A DNA stretch of 64,000 nucleotides from an uncultured Muribaculaceae bacterium. GTDB taxonomy: Bacteria > Bacteroidota > Bacteroidia > Bacteroidales > Muribaculaceae. The stretch is taken from positions 372,001 through 436,000 of the forward strand of contig CAKUMB010000001.1 in NCBI GenBank assembly GCA_934667475.1, written 5' to 3'. The notes below the pieces were generated by a model, which saw only the letters and a list, made by a program, of their open reading frames with translations, did not search any database and was not told the DNA's origin. The position numbers and the translations under genes are program-made. Positions 17,537 to 26,935 of the stretch are shown here, piece by piece; the first letter of the stretch is position 1, and each line of letters begins with the position of its first letter.

Positions 17537-19366
17537 ATGAAAAAGATATATGTTACAGCCGCCATTGCCGTATGCCTGACCACTGCCGCGGCTCAGGCGC
17601 AGCAGGCCAAGAAGGGAGCGGCCGCCGCTGGCAAGTCGGCGCGCGAAACCGAGCTGAAGCAAGAGATAACGCTTGAAAAAGACTTCGTGCCGGTTGAGAA
17701 AAAAGCCACTAAGAAAAATACCCTGCCGCGGGTGAAGAAGGCCGCCGCTACCCAAAAAGTGACTCTCAGCTACAGCAACTGGGCCGCGCCCACGCTGCTG
17801 CCCGCGCAGATTCCCACCATGCTGCCCTATGGCTACCGCACCATGCACAACTTTGCCTCCACGCGCGGCTATGCCATGCTGGGCGCCGGCACGCAGCTCA
17901 ACATGACCGCCAGTGCCGGCTACCGCCTGATTGACAACGACACCACCGTGCTCAAGGCCTGGTTTCTGCACAACAGCACGTGGAGCGGCAAAAACACATC
18001 CAAACTGGTTGCCGACAACGCCATGCGCCTTAAGCAGCGCTACAACGACAACACCTTCGGCATTGACCTGAGCAACCGCTTCAGCGGCGGCACGCTGAAG
18101 GCCGACGCTCTGGCCCACTACGACAACTTCAACTACTACGGAGGCCAGTCGCAGGCATGGGACGACAACAAGCAGACCATATTCACCGCCCGCATTGGCG
18201 CCGGCTGGGACGGTATGGCCAACCTCTCTGAAGGTCTGCTCAACTACCGCTTGGCACTGCACTACAACTACACGGGGCTCAACCGCGGCTTGGGCAAGAT
18301 TGCCTCCGATGCCGGCCTTAAGGAAAACTCGCTGCAGTTTGCGGCCGGGTTCGACTACGACCGCACCACCGCATCGCGCCTGGGCATTGACCTGCATGGC
18401 AACTTTGTGAACATCAAGGCCAACGGCGATGTCTATCAGCTGACACACGACAGCAGCAAGCGCAGCTACGGCGTGCTCACGCTCACACCGTTCTATCACG
18501 TGGGCAGCGGCATGATGCATGCCCGTCTGGGTGCCAATGTCGACTTCTCGTTTAGCGACGGAGCAAAAATACGCCTGTCGCCGGCGGTGCGCCTCGAGTT
18601 CGGGATTGCCGACGGCGCAGCAATCTACATCGATGCTCAGGGCGGCAAACGCCTCAACTTGCTCGACAACGTGTATCGCTACTACCGCTACAGCACTCCG
18701 CAGGAGATGCCGCAAAGCACGTTTGTGCCTGTCGACGCCGAGGCCGGATTCAACATCGGCCCCTTCCGCGGCTTCACCCTGCGCCTGTATGGCGGCTACG
18801 GCATAACCAACGGTGCTCTGCTCCCGGCTCTGGTGGTGCGGGCCGCCGACGGCACCGAACTGACCGAATCGGCCTATGCCTATGCCAACTACATCTATCC
18901 CAAGGTGCGTGGCTACAAGGTGGGCGCCGAACTCAACTACGAGTATCGCTCGCTAATAGAGCTTAATGCCAAGGCCACCTATGCGCCGCAGTCCGACACC
19001 TACAAGTCCGACGGCTACATGAGCGGCTACTTCACGGGCATCGACCGCGCCAAGCTCACGGGCAGCGCCGACGTCAAGGTGCGCCCCATACGCCAGCTCA
19101 GCGTTGGCCTTGGCCTCGACTTCCGCACAGGCCGCAGCCAGTGGTGTGCGGTAAGTGAGGTGGCCGATGGCGAGTCGGCAAGCACGCTGAAACCCCTTAG
19201 CCTCGACGATGTGATTAATCTGCGCGCCAGCGCCAACTACCGCTTCAGCCCTGCCGTCAACCTGTGGGTGGAGGCAGGCAACCTGCTCAACCGCCAGTGG
19301 GACGTGATTGCGGGTCAGGGCGCGCAAAAGCTCAATGTGATGGGCGGCGTGGGCTTTGTGTTCTGA
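17537..19366 (+). CDS. Outer-membrane beta-barrel protein (TonB-receptor-like barrel without an evident plug)
   Basis: 609 residues. A signal peptide (MKKIYVTAAIAVCLTTAAAQAQ) is followed by a basic, low-complexity linker of about 60 residues. The remainder is alternating amphipathic strands rich in Tyr, Asn and Gly, ending GGVGFVF with the aromatic last residue typical of outer-membrane barrels. The final strands (VNLWVEAGNLLNRQWDVIAG) resemble the C-terminus of TonB-dependent receptors, but I see no plug domain or TonB box. It is co-transcribed with the upstream TPR protein. The function is not known. It could be an adaptor, a secretion or envelope-organising barrel, or a plugless relative of receptors. 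Confidence 0.75.
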   Translation: MKKIYVTAAIAVCLTTAAAQAQQAKKGAAAAGKSARETELKQEITLEKDFVPVEKKATKKNTLPRVKKAAATQKVTLSYSNWAAPTLLPAQIPTMLPYGYRTMHNFASTRGYAMLGAGTQLNMTASAGYRLIDNDTTVLKAWFLHNSTWSGKNTSKLVADNAMRLKQRYNDNTFGIDLSNRFSGGTLKADALAHYDNFNYYGGQSQAWDDNKQTIFTARIGAGWDGMANLSEGLLNYRLALHYNYTGLNRGLGKIASDAGLKENSLQFAAGFDYDRTTASRLGIDLHGNFVNIKANGDVYQLTHDSSKRSYGVLTLTPFYHVGSGMMHARLGANVDFSFSDGAKIRLSPAVRLEFGIADGAAIYIDAQGGKRLNLLDNVYRYYRYSTPQEMPQSTFVPVDAEAGFNIGPFRGFTLRLYGGYGITNGALLPALVVRAADGTELTESAYAYANYIYPKVRGYKVGAELNYEYRSLIELNAKATYAPQSDTYKSDGYMSGYFTGIDRAKLTGSADVKVRPIRQLSVGLGLDFRTGRSQWCAVSEVADGESASTLKPLSLDDVINLRASANYRFSPAVNLWVEAGNLLNRQWDVIAGQGAQKLNVMGGVGFVF

Positions 19367-19382
19367 CACCGGTGACGCGCCT

Positions 19383-19823
19383 ATGACCACTACCACAGTA
19401 CGGTTTCGCTCGGCCATCGACGCCTGGCTCATTGTGGTGCTTGTGGCGTCGGCCGTGCCGTTTGTGGCCGCATGCTTCGTGTCCGGCTCTTTGGCTTCGG
19501 CTCTGGTGTTGGCTGTGGTTGCGCTGCTCTATGTTGCGTTGCTCATCGACATGCTGCATGGCACCTACTACGACGTAGACGCCGTCGGGCGCCAGTTGCG
19601 CGTGCGTGGCTCGGTGTTTGTGGATTTGCGCATCGACGTCGACAAAATCACGCTTGTGCGCCCGTGCCGCACATGGCTCAGTTCGCCCGCTCTGTCGGTG
19701 CGCCGGCGCATAGAAGTGTGCTATGGCGAGCGCCGCAGCGTGGTGATTTCGCCGCGGCATCGCGCCGAGTTCATAGCCCGGTTGCAAGCCATCAACCCCG
19801 CCATAGCGGTTGAAACTAATTGA
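19383..19823 (+). CDS. Small membrane protein with a bacterial PH domain
   Basis: 146 residues from ATG 19383. A longer reading from GTG 19356 overlaps the previous gene. Two adjacent membrane helices (AWLIVVLVASAVPFVAACFV and ASALVLAVVALLYVALLI) precede a soluble domain with alternating strands (TYYDVDAVGRQLRVRG, VDKITLVRPCRTW, RRIEVCYGERRSVVISP, HRAEFIARLQAINP). The ending, in which a phrase like ISPRHRAEFIARLQAINP closes the domain, is typical of the bacterial PH-domain (bPH) families. The role is unknown. It lies 16 nt after the barrel gene and may be the last gene of that transcript. Confidence 0.7.
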   Translation: MTTTTVRFRSAIDAWLIVVLVASAVPFVAACFVSGSLASALVLAVVALLYVALLIDMLHGTYYDVDAVGRQLRVRGSVFVDLRIDVDKITLVRPCRTWLSSPALSVRRRIEVCYGERRSVVISPRHRAEFIARLQAINPAIAVETN

Positions 19824-19838
19824 AAAATCACGTATGGT

Positions 19839-19869
19839 TTTGGCACTAAGGTAAAAATTACTATCTTTG
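19839..19869 (+). promoter_or_regulatory. Promoter of the PpiD-like gene
   Basis: TTTG (19839-19842), 19-nt spacer, TATCTTTG (19862-19869), 68 nt before the start codon at 19938. The first box overlaps the 3' side of the PH-domain gene region. Confidence 0.65.
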
Positions 19870-19937
19870 CGTGTTAATTTAGCGAAAAAAACAAAAGGTT
19901 TTTTACCACCATTGATAAAAACAAATAACATCAAATA

Positions 19938-22019
19938 ATGGCAGCACTAGAAAAAATCAGAAAAAGAGCTGTGATCTTGACCATTGTGATTGGTCTGGGC
20001 CTGGTCGCCTTCATCATTGAAGACGGTGTGCAGGCCGCCAGATCGTTCTTCAATGACCAGACGGCAGCCAAGGTCGGTAGTGAGAAAATCGACATAATGG
20101 AGTTCCAGAAGCGCTCCGAAAAACTCAACGCTCAAAACCAAAACCAGCAGCAAAAGCAAGACCCTGCAGTGCAGCAGGAGCAGCTGCTCGACGAAATGGT
20201 GTTTGAGAAACTGCTTGAGCAGGAATACGACAAGGTGGGCATCTATGTGAGCGACAGCGAGCTGAGCGAGGCCCTCACCGGCAAGAATCCGGCACAGGCC
20301 GCTGTGCAGTTTGCACAGCAGCTGGGCGTGCAAAGCCCCGCCCAGGCCTACGACTTCATTACCAACCCCACCAAATACAAGGTGCAGGAGCAGCAGGTGA
20401 CTGAAATCCGCGCCGCGTGGAACGAGATGCAGGACCAGGTGTACAAGCAGCTGCTCATGCAAAAGCTCTATGCTCTGGTCACTGGCTCGATGCAGGCCAA
20501 CGACCTCGACCGCAAGCAAATGGAAGAGGACGGCGCCACCACTTGCTACATCGACTTTGTGAAGAAAGACTACTCTACACTGGCCGACGACAAGTATCCT
20601 GTGAGCGACAGTGAAATCAAGGCTGAATACGACAAGTGCAAGGAACTCTTCCGCAAGGATGAGGACGTGCGCAACATACACTACATTTCGGTCGACATCA
20701 CACCCAGCAAGAGCGATCTGGCTGTAGCCACTAAGCAAATCAACGACGCTTACGCCAAACTGCAGCAGAGCAACGGCCTCGACCTGGTGCGTACCATGGC
20801 CGAGTTTAAGGTCGACACTCCCAAGGTTACGCTTGACCAAATCAGCGACCAGAAGGTGAAAGACTTCGTGAAGGGCGCAAGCGCCGGCGCAGTTTATCGT
20901 GCAGAACCGCAGAACAACGTATACAATATGTTCAAGCTGATGAAGGTTGAGCAATCGCTCGACTCAGTCAACGTGGCAGCCGTTGTGGTTCAAGGCGACA
21001 AGAAACTGCAAGACTCTGTGCTCAACATGCTCAACAGTGGCAAACCCGAAACCGAGGTTGCCAAGGTGAAGGGTGTGCAAGTGCAGCCTGCACAGTGGCA
21101 GCAGATAGCCATGGCTCCCGACTCGCTGAAGAGCAAGATTGCAGCCGCTGGCAGCAACTATGTGGTGCTCCAGTCGCAGGCCGAGGGCGCATACCTGTGC
21201 AAGGTTGTTGAGAAGAAGGCCCCCAAGACCTACTACACCGTGGCCACCGTAAGCTATGAAGCCTACGCAAGCCAGAAGACAATCGACGCCCTGCGCGACC
21301 GTCTGCAGAAGTTTGTGAGCAGCAACACCACCGCAGCCGCATTTGCCAAGAATGCAGCCAAGGCCGGATATAACGCCGTAGAGATTCAAGTCACCCCCAG
21401 CACCCCGCAAATTGGCTACAACCCGCAGTTCGGCATCGGCCTGCGCGACACCCGCAAGGCCATCAAGTGGGCGTTTGAGGCAAAGGTTGGCGAAGTGTCG
21501 CCCATCTTCGATGCTGACAACAACAACACTCTGGTGGTTGTGGCACTCGACGCAGTGTACGACGGCGACTACTTCCCCGTTGACTATGCTCCCGTGAAGA
21601 AATACCTCACCGAGAAGGTGCGCAACTCAAAGAAGGGCGACGCCCTGATGAAGCAATATGCTGGTAAGGCAAGCAGCCTCCAGGCATATGCCAAGCTGAT
21701 GGGTGCTGCAGTCGACACCACCGAGGTCAACTTTGCCCAAGATCAGGCAATGAAGATCGACCCGAGCGAAACAGCCCTCTTCGGCCGCGTGGCAGCCGCC
21801 AAGCAAGGCGCACTGGTGGGCCCCTGGAAAGGCAACAGCGCAGTTTGGGTCTTCCAAGTGGTGAAGACCGAGAAAAGCCAGCGTAAGCCCTCTAAGCAGG
21901 AACTCGACGCCCAGTTTGCCCGCACCCGCGGTGCACAAGTGGTGGGCCAGCCGCAAATGCTCTACGGCATCCTGAGCAAGGCCACCACAGTTAAGAAGAA
22001 CCTCATCAAGTTCTACTAA
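19938..22019 (+). CDS. ppiD: PpiD/SurA-like periplasmic peptidyl-prolyl isomerase (foldase)
   Basis: 693 residues. A single N-terminal membrane anchor (RAVILTIVIGLGLVAFIIED) places the rest in the periplasm. The SurA-N-type helical region follows (QLLDEMVFEKLLEQEYDKVGIYVSD). Central parts and the GYNPQFGIGLRDTRKAIKWAFEAKVGEVSPIF region match the parvulin-type rotamase layout of Bacteroidetes PpiD proteins, which are about 700 residues. The family helps newly exported outer-membrane proteins to fold. It is monocistronic, with a good promoter and a strong terminator. The gene name is by family, not by proof of equivalence to the enterobacterial protein. Confidence 0.85.
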   Translation: MAALEKIRKRAVILTIVIGLGLVAFIIEDGVQAARSFFNDQTAAKVGSEKIDIMEFQKRSEKLNAQNQNQQQKQDPAVQQEQLLDEMVFEKLLEQEYDKVGIYVSDSELSEALTGKNPAQAAVQFAQQLGVQSPAQAYDFITNPTKYKVQEQQVTEIRAAWNEMQDQVYKQLLMQKLYALVTGSMQANDLDRKQMEEDGATTCYIDFVKKDYSTLADDKYPVSDSEIKAEYDKCKELFRKDEDVRNIHYISVDITPSKSDLAVATKQINDAYAKLQQSNGLDLVRTMAEFKVDTPKVTLDQISDQKVKDFVKGASAGAVYRAEPQNNVYNMFKLMKVEQSLDSVNVAAVVVQGDKKLQDSVLNMLNSGKPETEVAKVKGVQVQPAQWQQIAMAPDSLKSKIAAAGSNYVVLQSQAEGAYLCKVVEKKAPKTYYTVATVSYEAYASQKTIDALRDRLQKFVSSNTTAAAFAKNAAKAGYNAVEIQVTPSTPQIGYNPQFGIGLRDTRKAIKWAFEAKVGEVSPIFDADNNNTLVVVALDAVYDGDYFPVDYAPVKKYLTEKVRNSKKGDALMKQYAGKASSLQAYAKLMGAAVDTTEVNFAQDQAMKIDPSETALFGRVAAAKQGALVGPWKGNSAVWVFQVVKTEKSQRKPSKQELDAQFARTRGAQVVGQPQMLYGILSKATTVKKNLIKFY

Positions 22020-22066
22020 ACCAACCGACATCTGTCGCCCGCCGCATGAGCGGGCCACGAAATAAG

Positions 22067-22118
22067 CAGGCAATCCGCCGGCACGCCCCAAAAGGCTGCC
22101 GGCGGATTGCCTGTTTTT
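22067..22118 (+). terminator. Strong terminator of the PpiD-like gene
   Basis: Perfect 17-bp arms (22067-22083 and 22097-22113) around a 13-nt loop, followed by TTTTTG. Confidence 0.9.
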
Positions 22119-22182
22119 GTTGCGCTGCGGCGCATTGTGGATAACAAATTGGTGAAAAAATGACGGATTGATGTGTGGGGCT

Positions 22183-22214
22183 TTTGGGTAATTAAGCGAA
22201 AAGTTGTAACTTTG
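22183..22214 (+). promoter_or_regulatory. his operon promoter
   Basis: TTTG (22183-22186), 20-nt spacer, TAACTTTG (22207-22214). Both boxes match the Bacteroidetes consensus exactly. Transcription would start just ahead of the leader peptide at 22240. Confidence 0.75.
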
Positions 22215-22239
22215 CCTGCGGTAAAAGCGAATTATTGTT

Positions 22240-22302
22240 ATGCGACTCTACAACAAGCGACACCATCACCATCATCATTGCGGCTGCCTTTGGGAAAGCT
22301 GA
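22240..22302 (+). CDS. hisL: his operon leader peptide with six consecutive histidine codons
   Basis: A 20-residue open frame reads MRLYNKRHHHHHHCGCLWES and stops with TGA at 22300. The His run is coded CAC CAT CAC CAT CAT CAT. It lies between a consensus promoter and hisG, and is followed by an intrinsic terminator, so it is almost certainly the ribosome sensor of a transcription attenuator. The last codons contain GGGAAAGC (22292-22299), complementary to the terminator's first arm. A ribosome halted at the His codons leaves this segment free, and one reaching the stop codon covers it. Confidence 0.92.
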   Translation: MRLYNKRHHHHHHCGCLWES

Positions 22303-22420
22303 ATGACGCTGTGTGCCTGTCACTCGAAAAGAAATTGCTATAGCACATACTCATTAACGCGACATTATTCAGAAGCCGGCTTTCCCTGAGTCAAACGGGA
22401 TTGCCGGCCGATTTGTTTTA
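22292..22420 (+). promoter_or_regulatory. Histidine attenuator: antiterminator and terminator
   Basis: The terminator is GCCGGC (22375-22380), then TTTCCC, a loop, GGGATT, GCCGGC (22403-22408), then ATTTGTTTT. The competing helix pairs GGGAAAGCTG (22292-22301, end of the leader frame) with CGGCTTTCCC (22377-22386): ten pairs with one G-U. The two helices share the terminator's 5' arm, so only one can form. Low charged tRNA-His favours the antiterminator and hisGDCB transcription. The mechanism is inferred from sequence. Confidence 0.85.
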
Positions 22421-22456
22421 ATACAGCTAAATCAATCAAAAAAATCACATAAGACT

Positions 22457-23311
22457 ATGCTAAGAATTGCAGTACAATCAAAGGGCCGCCTCTATGACGA
22501 GACCATGGAGCTTCTGGGCGCGGCCGGTATCAAACTGGTGGCGGTGAAGCGCACGCTGCTTGTGCCCTCGCGCAACTTCCCGGTGGAGTTGCTGTTTTTG
22601 CGCGACGACGACATCCCCGATTCGGTGGCTACCGGCACGGCCGACATCGGCATCGTGGGCCTTAACGAGGTGATGGAGAAGCAGCAGAATGTGGAAATTC
22701 TGCGCCGACTGGGCTTCTCGAAGTGCCGCCTGTCGCTGGCCATACCTAAGGATGCCGACTACAAGGGCATTGAGTGGTTCAACGGGCGCAAAATTGCCAC
22801 AAGCTATCCGCGCATTCTTGCCGACTACCTGAGCAAGCATGGCATCAAGGCCGACATTCACCTCATCAGCGGCTCGGTGGAGATTGCTCCGGGCATTGGG
22901 CTGGCCGACGGCATCTTCGACATTGTGTCGAGCGGAGGCACGCTGGTGAGCAACAACCTCAAGGAGGTGGAGGTGGCACTCGAGAGCGAGGCTGTGCTCA
23001 TAGGTGGCGGCCGCGAGCTGAGCGCCGACAAACAGCAGGCGCTCGATGAGTTGCTTTTCCGCATCGAGGCCGTGAAGACTGCCGAGAAGAAGAAATACAT
23101 CTTAATGAACGTGCCGCGCGAGAAGCTTGATGAGGTGGTGGCTATTCTGCCGGGCATCAAGAGTCCCACCATTCTGCCCCTGGCCGACCAGCACTGGTGC
23201 TCGGTGCACGCCGTGCTTGAGGAGAAGCAGCTTTGGTCGGTTATAAACCGGCTCAAGGGCGTGGGCGCCGAGGGCATTCTGGTGCTTAACATCGAGGAAA
23301 TGGTGATGTGA
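22457..23311 (+). CDS. hisG: ATP phosphoribosyltransferase, long form
   Basis: 284 residues; the first step of histidine synthesis, joining ATP and PRPP. Starts MLRIAVQSKGRLYDETMELL. Visible family motifs include LLFLRDDDIPDSVATGTADIGIVGLNEV and SGSVEIAPGIGLADGIFDIVSSGGTL, the latter containing the PRPP-binding glycines. About 75 residues after this make the C-terminal ACT-like regulatory domain (IKSPTILPLADQHWCSVHAVL) found only in the long, HisZ-independent and feedback-inhibited form. It is the first structural gene after the attenuator, and hisD follows 22 nt later. Confidence 0.96.
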   Translation: MLRIAVQSKGRLYDETMELLGAAGIKLVAVKRTLLVPSRNFPVELLFLRDDDIPDSVATGTADIGIVGLNEVMEKQQNVEILRRLGFSKCRLSLAIPKDADYKGIEWFNGRKIATSYPRILADYLSKHGIKADIHLISGSVEIAPGIGLADGIFDIVSSGGTLVSNNLKEVEVALESEAVLIGGGRELSADKQQALDELLFRIEAVKTAEKKKYILMNVPREKLDEVVAILPGIKSPTILPLADQHWCSVHAVLEEKQLWSVINRLKGVGAEGILVLNIEEMVM

Positions 23312-23333
23312 TACGTTAAAATTGAGCGAAACT

Positions 23334-24635
23334 ATGGCAATGATTAACATAATTGAGAATCCCGAGCGCAGTCAGTGGCCTGCGCTCATGCAGCGTGCCG
23401 TGGCCGACACCAGCGAGCTGCGCCACACGGTGCGCGCCATCATCGACGAGGTGCGCAGCCGTGGCGATGACGCCTTGCGCGACTTTGCCGCGCGATTCGA
23501 CCATGCCCAGCTTGATTCGCTGCGCGTCAGCGAGGCCGAGATTGCCGAGGCTGAAGCTGCTGTCAGTCCCGAGTTGAAGAGCGCAATATCGCTGGCCGAG
23601 CGCAACATTGCGGCATTCCACAGTGCGCAGGCCATGCGCCCCATCACGGTCGAGACAGCCCCAGGCGTGGTGTGCAGCCAGCGCGCTGTGCCAATTGGCA
23701 GTGTGGGCCTGTACATTCCTGGTGGCAACTCGCCGCTGTTTTCCACCGTGCTCATGCTGGCGGTGCCGGCGCGCATAGCAGGCTGCCGCCAGGTGGTGAT
23801 GTGCACGCCGTGCGGCCCTGATGGCAAGGTGAATCCCGCCATTCTGTATGCCGCCAAGCGTGCCGGTGTCACGCAAATTTACAAGTCGGGCGGCGCGCAG
23901 GCTGTTGCCGCCATGGCATTTGGCACGCAGAGTGTGCCGCGCGTGAGCAAAATCTTCGGACCCGGCAACCGCTTTGTGATGGAGGCCAAACTGCAGGTCA
24001 ACAGCCTCGGCACCGCCATCGACATGCCCGCCGGCCCGTCGGAGGTGATGATTGTGGCCGACGACAGCGCCGATGCCCGCTATGTGGCCAGCGACTTCCT
24101 GTCGCAGGCCGAGCACGGCCCCGACAGCCAGTCGACGCTGCTCACCACCAGTCGCGCCCTGGCCGAGCGCCTGCCGGGTGTAATCGATGAGCTGATGTCG
24201 CAGCTGCCGCGGCACGACATGATGATGAAGTCGCTGAGCCATAGCCACCTGATATTGCTTGGCAGCGATGACGAAATGATGGAGTTCGCCAATGCCTATG
24301 CGCCCGAGCACCTCATCATCAATCACTCGCGCGCCGAGCAGTTGGCCGACATGGTTGAGAATGCCGGTTCGGTGTTCATCGGATCATACTCGCCCGAAAG
24401 CGCGGGCGACTACGCCTCGGGCACCAACCACACCCTGCCCACCAGCGGCTATGCGCATGCCTACAGCGGCGTGAACCTCGACAGCTTCATCAAGAAAATC
24501 ACCTTCCAGCACCTCTCGCGTGAGGGCCTTGGGCACATAGGCGAGGCAGTGGAGGTGATGGCCGAGAATGAGGATTTAATGGCTCACCGCCTTGCCGTGG
24601 CTGTGCGCCTTGACAAGTGCAATGGCAAAAACTGA
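23334..24635 (+). CDS. hisD: Histidinol dehydrogenase
   Basis: 433 residues from ATG 23334 (MAMINIIENP). A TTG 12 nt earlier is in frame but unlikely. It oxidises L-histidinol to histidine in two NAD-dependent steps. Conserved stretches are seen: PIGSVGLYIPGGNSPLFSTVLMLAVPARIAGC, YKSGGAQAVAAMAFGTQSVPRV, KIFGPGNRFVMEAK and the zinc/active-site region FLSQAEHGPDSQSTLL. NHTLPTSGYAHAYSGVNLDSF near the C-terminus is also typical. Length is usual. Confidence 0.96.
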   Translation: MAMINIIENPERSQWPALMQRAVADTSELRHTVRAIIDEVRSRGDDALRDFAARFDHAQLDSLRVSEAEIAEAEAAVSPELKSAISLAERNIAAFHSAQAMRPITVETAPGVVCSQRAVPIGSVGLYIPGGNSPLFSTVLMLAVPARIAGCRQVVMCTPCGPDGKVNPAILYAAKRAGVTQIYKSGGAQAVAAMAFGTQSVPRVSKIFGPGNRFVMEAKLQVNSLGTAIDMPAGPSEVMIVADDSADARYVASDFLSQAEHGPDSQSTLLTTSRALAERLPGVIDELMSQLPRHDMMMKSLSHSHLILLGSDDEMMEFANAYAPEHLIINHSRAEQLADMVENAGSVFIGSYSPESAGDYASGTNHTLPTSGYAHAYSGVNLDSFIKKITFQHLSREGLGHIGEAVEVMAENEDLMAHRLAVAVRLDKCNGKN

Positions 24636-24650
24636 CTTTTTTCTCAGCAT

Positions 24651-25691
24651 ATGGAATTTAATTTGAAATCATTGGTCCGTCCCAACATCTGGGGACTGGA
24701 GCCATACAAGTGCGCGCGCAGCGAGTTCAGCGGCCAGGCCAGTGTGTGGCTCGATGCCAACGAGAGCGCTTTCAACGAGCCCTACAACCGCTATCCCGAC
24801 CCGTTGCAGCGCGAGGTGAAGCAGCGCCTTAGTGCCATTAAGGGCGTGGAAGCCGACCGCATATTTCTGGGGGTGGGCAGCGACGAGTGCATCGATATGG
24901 TGTACCGCGTGTTTTGCCGCCCTGGCGTAGACCGCGTGGTGGCCATAGCGCCCAGCTATGGCATGTATGAGGTGTGCGCCGACGTCAACGATGTGCAATA
25001 CACCCGTGTGCCGCTGCTCGATGACTTCTCGCTCGACCTTGAGGCTTTGCGCCGCGCCTTGCCGGGTGCAAAGGTGCTGTGGCTGTGTTCGCCCAACAAC
25101 CCCACGGGCAACGCCTTTCCTGTGGACGAAATGGTGGCCCTGTGCCGCGACTTTGCGGGCATAGTGGTGGTCGACGAAGCCTACATCGACTTTTCTGGCC
25201 AGCCGTCGATGACTGCATGGCTCAGCCGACTGCCCAACCTGGTGGTGCTGCAAACGCTGTCGAAGGCGTGGGGCAGTGCTGCCGTGCGCCTTGGCATAGC
25301 CTATGCTTCGCCCGAGATAATAGGCATATTCAACAAGGTGAAGTATCCCTACAACGTGAGTTTGCTTGCTCAGCAGTATGCCTTGCGTCGCCTTGCCGAG
25401 CACGCTAAGGTGCAGGCCGAGGTTGGCGCCACGCTACAGCGCCGTGCCGCCCTCATCGATGGACTGCGCTGCCTGCCGCAGGTGCTGCACATCTGTCGCA
25501 CCGACGCCAATTTTGTGCTGGTGCGGGTCACCGATGCCGACGGCATATATGCCCACTTGCGCGACCGCGGCATAATAGTGCGCAACCGCAACAGCGTGGA
25601 GAAGTGCCTGGGCTGCCTGCGCATAACCGTGGGCACGCAGAATGAGGATGACGAACTGATTAAAGCTATCGAGGATTATGGCAGAAAATAA
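24651..25691 (+). CDS. hisC: Histidinol-phosphate aminotransferase
   Basis: 346 residues, a PLP-dependent class I/II aminotransferase making histidinol phosphate from imidazole-acetol phosphate. Visible motifs are [71 protein letters not shown] and the Schiff-base lysine in [22 protein letters not shown]-terminal arginine region ([18 protein letters not shown]) ends the protein. hisC begins 15 nt after hisD and overlaps the next gene by 14 nt. Confidence 0.95.
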   Translation: MEFNLKSLVRPNIWGLEPYKCARSEFSGQASVWLDANESAFNEPYNRYPDPLQREVKQRLSAIKGVEADRIFLGVGSDECIDMVYRVFCRPGVDRVVAIAPSYGMYEVCADVNDVQYTRVPLLDDFSLDLEALRRALPGAKVLWLCSPNNPTGNAFPVDEMVALCRDFAGIVVVDEAYIDFSGQPSMTAWLSRLPNLVVLQTLSKAWGSAAVRLGIAYASPEIIGIFNKVKYPYNVSLLAQQYALRRLAEHAKVQAEVGATLQRRAALIDGLRCLPQVLHICRTDANFVLVRVTDADGIYAHLRDRGIIVRNRNSVEKCLGCLRITVGTQNEDDELIKAIEDYGRK

Positions 25692-26823
25692 CAAGAAGCG
25701 TGCGCTGTTCATCGACCGCGACGGCACCATTGTGGTGGAACCGCCGGTCGACTACCAGCTCGACTCGTTCGAGAAATTTGAGTTTGTGCCCGGTGTGATA
25801 GGTAGTCTGGCGTTCATTGCGCGCACGCTCGACTACGAACTGGTGATGGTCACCAATCAAGACGGGTTGGGCACGCCGTCGTTTCCCATGGCCGACTTCA
25901 TAGGCCCCCACCGCCTGATGCTGCGCACCCTTGAGGGCGAGGGGGTGAAGTTTGCCGACGTGGTGATCGACGACACCTTTGAGGCCGACCACAAGCCCAC
26001 ACGCAAGCCTGGCACGGCTCTGCTGGGCAAATACCTGTCGGGCGACTACGATCTGGCCCACAGCTATGTGATAGGCGACCGCCTGACCGATGTGATGCTC
26101 GCCCGCAATCTTGGTGCGCAAGGCATACTCCTGTCGCCCAATGTGGAGGCGGGCCGCCGCCAAGTGGCCGAGGCAGGCCTTGACGGCTGTGCGGCCCTTG
26201 TGGCCGCCGACTGGCACCGCATCACCGACTATTTGCGTGGAGGTGCCCGCACCGCCCGTGTGGTGCGCAACACAGCCGAGACGCAAATCAGCATATCGCT
26301 CGACCTCGACGGCACCGGCCGCTGCCGCGTGAGCACCGGGCTTGGGTTCTTCGACCATATGCTCGACCAGATAGGCCGTCACTCGGGCTTCGACCTCGAT
26401 GTGGAGGTGCACGGCGACCTTAACGTCGATGAGCATCACACCATCGAGGACACCGGCATAGCCCTTGGCGAGGCCATAGCGCGGGCCCTTGGCGACAAGC
26501 GCGGCATCGAGCGCTACGGCTTCGTGTTGCCTATGGATGACTGCAACTGCACCGTGGCTCTCGACTTTGGTGGCCGCAGCTGGCTGGTGTGGGACGCTGA
26601 GTTCCACCGCGAGCGCGTTGGCGATGTGCCCACCGAAATGTTTATGCACTTCTTCAAGAGTCTGAGCGACGCTGCGCACATCAACCTCTACGTGCACGCT
26701 CGCGGCCAGAACGAGCATCACAAGATTGAAGCCATATTCAAGGGCTTTGCCCACGCTCTAAAGTGTGCCGCGCGTCGCGACGTGTTCAAATATCAGTTGC
26801 CAAGCACCAAGGGCGTGCTATAA
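25678..26823 (+). CDS. hisB: Bifunctional histidinol-phosphatase / imidazoleglycerol-phosphate dehydratase
   Basis: 381 residues. The N-terminal HAD-type phosphatase has the nucleophile motif FIDRDGTIV and the later conserved [19 protein letters not shown]. The C-terminal dehydratase has [43 protein letters not shown] with metal-binding His/Glu residues, and a second HHK-containing metal region ([18 protein letters not shown]). The fused form is known from Bacteroidetes and Enterobacteria. hisB ends the visible hisGDCB cluster; hisH, hisA, hisF and hisI are not in the window. Confidence 0.95.
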   Translation: MAENNKKRALFIDRDGTIVVEPPVDYQLDSFEKFEFVPGVIGSLAFIARTLDYELVMVTNQDGLGTPSFPMADFIGPHRLMLRTLEGEGVKFADVVIDDTFEADHKPTRKPGTALLGKYLSGDYDLAHSYVIGDRLTDVMLARNLGAQGILLSPNVEAGRRQVAEAGLDGCAALVAADWHRITDYLRGGARTARVVRNTAETQISISLDLDGTGRCRVSTGLGFFDHMLDQIGRHSGFDLDVEVHGDLNVDEHHTIEDTGIALGEAIARALGDKRGIERYGFVLPMDDCNCTVALDFGGRSWLVWDAEFHRERVGDVPTEMFMHFFKSLSDAAHINLYVHARGQNEHHKIEAIFKGFAHALKCAARRDVFKYQLPSTKGVL

Positions 26824-26849
26824 TGCGCCCGACTCCCCAAACGTACACC

Positions 26850-26909
26850 AAGCGGGCGGCATCACCGGCCACCGGCCCTTATGGGCCCGGCCGATGGTGC
26901 CGCCCGCTT
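26850..26909. terminator. Long GC-rich hairpin after hisB
   Basis: AAGCGGGCGGCA (from 26850) pairs with TGCCGCCCGCTT (to 26909), and most of the CACCGGCC...GGCCGATGG interior also pairs, around a tetraloop TTAT. No T-tract follows on plus, so it is either an atypical his operon 3' end or an REP-like palindrome protecting the transcript end. Confidence 0.5.
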
Positions 26910-26935
26910 AGCGCATATTTCCGGCTATGTCGACT

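Noticed and set aside
22240..22302. His-run as an artificial purification tag
   Set aside because: It lies directly between a native promoter and a terminator ahead of hisG, mixes CAC and CAT codons, and its end pairs with the terminator, so it is a natural leader peptide.
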